This document shows, piece after piece, positions 5,743-7,577 of a stretch of 7,577 bases of DNA. The stretch spans positions 1 through 7,577 of the forward strand of contig USPH01000058.1 in NCBI GenBank assembly GCA_900556515.1, given 5' to 3'. Below the pieces are notes generated by a model. The model did no database searches and was not told where the DNA came from. It saw nothing but the letters and a program-made list of their open reading frames with translations. This DNA comes from an uncultured Collinsella sp. (GTDB taxonomy: Bacteria > Actinomycetota > Coriobacteriia > Coriobacteriales > Coriobacteriaceae). Numbering within the stretch: the first letter of the stretch is position 1; each line of letters opens with the position of its first letter. The position numbers were made by a program, and so were the translations under genes.

Positions 5743-7002
5743 TTAATTACGCTGCTTGGGCTCGGTGACGATGGCTCGGACGATGCGGGGGCGATTGGTG
5801 AGGTCGTGGACGATGCGCACGTCCGACAGACCCGCTTGACGGCAGAGCTCGGCCGCGGCGTCGAGGGCACCCTCGTAGAGCTCGCAGGCAAAGAGGCCGC
5901 CGGCGCGCAACATGTAGGGCGCCGCGTTGAGCAGGCGGCGGAAGATATCGAGGCCGTCGGCACCGCCCTCGAGCGCCAGATCGGGCTCAAAGTCCTTGAC
6001 CTCGTGCGGCAGCGAGCGCATGACATCGGTGGGGATGTAGGGCGGGTTGGAGACGAGTACGTCAAAGGTGCCCCACTCGTCGTGGGGAATGGAGCTCACC
6101 AGGTTGGTGAGGCTAAAGGCGACCTCGCCGGACGTGAGGCCAAGCGCATCGCGGTTTTTGGTAGCAAGGTCGATGGCGCGCGGCTCGATATCGGTAGCAG
6201 TGCAGGTGACGTGGCCGAGACGCTCCCAGGCAAGCGAGAGCGAGATGCAGCCCGTGCCGCAGCCGACCTCGAGAACGCGGGCGACGCGGGGCTCAGTTGG
6301 AGCAGGTACGTTGGCCTCGGCGGCATCTTGCGCGGGAGTCGTCTGTTGGTCGTTGCCCTCAATGGCGATGCCGTATTCGTCGAGCTCGGGCTCGGGGGTT
6401 TCCATGGCCTCTGCTTCTGCCGCCTGCGCGGCGGCTTCCTCGGCCTCGCGATCGGCAAGCTCCTCGGCATAGGCGCGGCTACCGAGCACATCGCTACCCA
6501 GCGCAGCCTCATCGGCGGCCGTCAGGTTGGCAGCACGGCGCTCGGCGGTCGCGCGCTCGTCGGCCAGCGCCGCCTCGGCTTTGCGAGCCTGCTCGACCTC
6601 ATCGTTCCAAGGCAGCTCCACGCGCTGGCGGGCGGCGGCCTCGGGGCTCAGCACCTCGGCATCCAGGTAGTTCAGGACTTCTTCGACGAGCATCTCGGTC
6701 TCGGGGCGCGGGATGAGCACACCGGGGGCGCACGCGACGTCGATCATGCGAAACTGAGTGCTACCGGTGATGTACTGCAGCGGCTCGCCCTTCGCGCGAC
6801 GGACGACTGCCGCGTGCATGGTCTCGAGCTGCGCTGCGTCGAGTGTCTTGTCCATGCGCATATACAAGTCGATGCGCGCCAGACCCGTAGCTGCGCACAG
6901 CAGCCACTCGGCAGAAAGACGGGGGTGCTCCTCGCCGTGCTCGGCCAGGTACTCCTTGGTCCACTCGAGACAACGCTTGATGGTCCAAATCTCGTTTGCC
7001 AT
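5743..7002 (-). CDS. prmC: Peptide chain release factor N5-glutamine methyltransferase with large insertion
   Basis: PrmC (HemK) uses S-adenosylmethionine to methylate the Gln of the GGQ motif in release factors RF1 and RF2. The N-terminal helical domain (1-90) contains the family signature EPLQYITGSTQF (73-84), then IPRPETE (97-103). The methyltransferase domain has SAM motif I VLEVGCGTGC (243-252), an acidic residue Asp271 at the end of the next strand, the substrate-binding NPPY (319-322) and EPDLALEGGADGLD. The product is 419 residues against the usual 275-290. The excess is an Ala/Glu-rich stretch, about residues 115-238, between IPRPETE and motif I. The start is the ATG at 7002 with GGGGAGG 5 nt upstream. 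The frame runs open to a TTG at 7077, but this would lie at or before the candidate promoter. The frame is intact and all catalytic motifs are present, so it should be active. Confidence 0.93.
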   Translation of the reverse strand: MANEIWTIKRCLEWTKEYLAEHGEEHPRLSAEWLLCAATGLARIDLYMRMDKTLDAAQLETMHAAVVRRAKGEPLQYITGSTQFRMIDVACAPGVLIPRPETEMLVEEVLNYLDAEVLSPEAAARQRVELPWNDEVEQARKAEAALADERATAERRAANLTAADEAALGSDVLGSRAYAEELADREAEEAAAQAAEAEAMETPEPELDEYGIAIEGNDQQTTPAQDAAEANVPAPTEPRVARVLEVGCGTGCISLSLAWERLGHVTCTATDIEPRAIDLATKNRDALGLTSGEVAFSLTNLVSSIPHDEWGTFDVLVSNPPYIPTDVMRSLPHEVKDFEPDLALEGGADGLDIFRRLLNAAPYMLRAGGLFACELYEGALDAAAELCRQAGLSDVRIVHDLTNRPRIVRAIVTEPKQRN

Positions 7003-7050
7003 GGGGTCCTCCCCTCTTAAGCGCCGGGCGGCGCGCGAATGTCGGAGCAG

Positions 7051-7077
7051 ATTGTACGCGAGGGCGGCACGCGGCAA
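7051..7077 (-). promoter_or_regulatory. Candidate promoter of prmC
   Basis: On the minus strand TACAAT (7056-7051) lies 15 bp downstream of TTGCCG (7077-7072), which matches four of six -35 consensus bases. Transcription would begin near 7045, giving a leader of about 43 nt that includes the strong ribosome binding site of prmC. The 15-bp spacing is short, so this is a tentative call. It uses the same -10 hexamer as the proposed atp promoter. Confidence 0.4.
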
Positions 7078-7142
7078 GGGACGATTGGAAGCGATTATCG
7101 AGAATCAGCCCAGAATTTTGCTTGGAGCCCGCCTAGAGTGTT

Positions 7143-7172
7143 CATTCGTCGACGTCAAAATCTGCATTCGTC
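7143..7172. repeat. Two CATTCGTC direct repeats, 22-bp period
   Basis: CATTCGTC occurs at 7143-7150 and 7165-7172, exactly 22 bp or about two helical turns apart. The second copy runs into the outer arm of the nested inverted repeat at 7170-7238. A GACGTC palindrome lies between the copies. Confidence 0.35.
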
Positions 7173-7238
7173 AAGCTTTTGGCAAGGTTGACCCAAAACT
7201 GACCAATATCTAACCAAGAACTTGCCAAATCACTTGAC
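7170..7238. repeat. Nested inverted repeat upstream of prmC
   Basis: Two perfect pairs of arms are nested: GTCAAG (7170-7175) with CTTGAC (7233-7238), and TTGGCAAG (7179-7186) with CTTGCCAA (7221-7228). The arms on each side are separated by 3 and 4 bases, and the central loop is 34 bases. The 14 paired bases could form a cruciform or an RNA stem, or mark the ends of a small element. No U-run follows, so it is not a terminator. Confidence 0.5.
7189..7228 (-). repeat. Four heptamers at 11-bp spacing
   Basis: On the minus strand TTGGCAA (7228-7222), TTGGTTA (7217-7211), TTGGTCA (7206-7200) and TGGGTCA (7195-7189) follow one another, each separated by exactly 4 bp. This gives an 11-bp period over four units. 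Heptamer-plus-four direct repeats are the known binding layout for PhoB/OmpR-family response regulators and SARP activators. The array begins about 190 bp upstream of the prmC start codon. It lies mostly in the loop of the nested inverted repeat, and the first unit shares one inner arm. Confidence 0.45.
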
Positions 7239-7337
7239 GTGCGACGCATCAAAAAATGCACTGCGACTTCTTGAACGATTTTTTGAGCATTATTTTCAAT
7301 AGCAGATAAATGCCGCTAATTTCTTTGAGCAGGTAGC

Positions 7338-7360
7338 CGGCTTCATGGCCATCAAAGCCG
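7338..7360. repeat. Short inverted repeat
   Basis: CGGCTT (7338-7343) and AAGCCG (7355-7360) pair perfectly around an 11-base loop that is itself nearly palindromic (ATGGCCAT). No U-run follows on either strand. No function is assigned. Confidence 0.3.
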
Positions 7361-7394
7361 ATTGAATAACATCTCAAAGCAATGTGCCCAACCT

Positions 7395-7421
7395 AGTCAT
7401 TTAAGAACGTCCCCAATGACT
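7395..7421. repeat. REP-like inverted repeat with a GGGGACG core
   Basis: AGTCATT (7395-7401) and AATGACT (7415-7421) are perfect 7-bp inverted arms around a 13-base centre that reads GGGGACGTTCTTA on the minus strand. Short intergenic palindromes with a GGGGACG block are reminiscent of REP-type elements associated with Y1 (IS200-like) transposases. That link is inferred from resemblance; no transposase is present here. Confidence 0.4.
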
Positions 7422-7433
7422 ACCTCTAAGGCA

Positions 7434-7483
7434 CCGCAGGTTGAGCATACCGCATCCGGAGCAAGGCAGCGCCGCAGGTAGAG
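7434..7483. repeat. Imperfect direct repeat CCGCAGGTWGAG
   Basis: CCGCAGGTTGAG (7434-7445) and CCGCAGGTAGAG (7472-7483) differ at one base and lie 38 bp apart. No coding frame or known element explains them. They may be chance or part of the sequence trailing the upstream gene. Confidence 0.3.
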
Positions 7484-7530
7484 GACGGACAGCGAGCGGG
7501 TCGCATTTGAGACAAGGTGACGTGAAACGA

Positions 7531-7559
7531 AAGGGCGCTGACCTTCTGGTCGCGCCCTT
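7531..7559 (-). terminator. Terminator-like hairpin for the gene beyond the right edge
   Basis: AAGGGCGC (7531-7538) pairs perfectly with GCGCCCTT (7552-7559). GACC with GGTC extends the stem inward past a single bulged T and closes on a TTCT loop. On the minus strand the stem is followed by TCGTTTC, a partly U-rich tail; on the plus strand the tail is GAAGTTG. It therefore most likely ends a minus-strand transcript entering from the right and separates that unit from prmC. Confidence 0.6.
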
Positions 7560-7577
7560 GAAGTTGAACGTCAGATT

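Larger units (their letters stand above)
7003..7577. other. 575-bp intergenic region without a convincing gene
   Basis: No frame here combines a start codon, a ribosome binding site and a recognisable protein. From about 7100 to 7430 the DNA is visibly richer in A and T than the flanking genes. It holds the candidate prmC promoter, short direct repeats, a nested inverted repeat with an 11-bp-phased heptamer array, several short inverted repeats and, at the right edge, a terminator-like hairpin. The upstream gene, which by neighbourhood could be prfA, lies outside the window. Confidence 0.7.

Noticed and set aside
5806..7020. Long plus-strand open frame (404 codons) opposite prmC
   Set aside because: The prmC frame shows every family motif. 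The antisense product is Gly/Ala/Arg-rich without domains, as expected from the mirror of a GC-rich gene.
7297..7352. Minus-strand 18-codon frame beginning MAMKPATC
   Set aside because: Too short, no Shine-Dalgarno sequence, and it overlaps the inverted repeat at 7338-7360.
7249..7392. Minus-strand open stretch of 47 codons (containing IGFDGHEAGYLLKE) ending in TGA
   Set aside because: It has no ATG or GTG start, only a TTG without a ribosome binding site, and no recognisable protein. It could be a gene remnant or part of a repeated element, but nothing supports coding.
7078..7577. CRISPR array or tRNA in the gene-free region
   Set aside because: The repeats seen are short, few and not separated by uniform spacers, and no cloverleaf-like arrangement was found.

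Overview
This 7.6-kb window is moderately to highly GC-rich. Every gene I can support lies on the minus strand, so the text should be read from the right edge to the left. Gene content, protein signatures and frequent GTG starts suggest a high-GC Gram-positive, most likely a coriobacterium (Collinsella-like). This is inference from sequence character; no database was consulted.

Layout in transcription order: (1) 7577-7003, about 575 bp with no convincing gene. It holds a terminator-like hairpin at the edge, a REP-like inverted repeat, a nested inverted repeat, an array of four 11-bp-phased heptamers and a candidate prmC promoter. (2) prmC (release factor glutamine methyltransferase), with a large Ala/Glu-rich insertion. 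(3) A toxin-first HigBA/RelE-type toxin-antitoxin pair with its own palindromic operator candidate. (4) A YrdC-domain threonylcarbamoyl-AMP synthase (tsaC/ywlC type), with an insertion after its first motif. (5) glpK (glycerol kinase), 13 bp behind tsaC. (6) upp (uracil phosphoribosyltransferase). (7) A promoter region with repeated ACGGTTAA-like motifs. (8) The head of the F-type ATP synthase operon: an AtpI-like small membrane protein, atpB (subunit a), atpE (subunit c) and the first codons of a probable atpF (subunit b) running off the left edge.

The order prmC - tsaC - upp - atpI - atpB - atpE - atpF matches a chromosomal neighbourhood known from Firmicutes (for example prfA-prmC-ywlC...upp-atpI-atpB-atpE in Bacillus). 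Against that background the toxin-antitoxin pair and glpK look like insertions. The genes serve translation termination (PrmC), tRNA modification (TsaC), glycerol entry to glycolysis (GlpK), pyrimidine salvage (Upp) and energy conversion (ATP synthase).

I found no CRISPR array, tRNA, rRNA, transposase gene or prophage. The points most worth a second look are the PrmC insertion, the phased heptamer array with its nested inverted repeat upstream of prmC, the GlpK regulatory loop that lacks both known control signatures, and the toxin-antitoxin pair sitting in an otherwise conserved housekeeping cluster.
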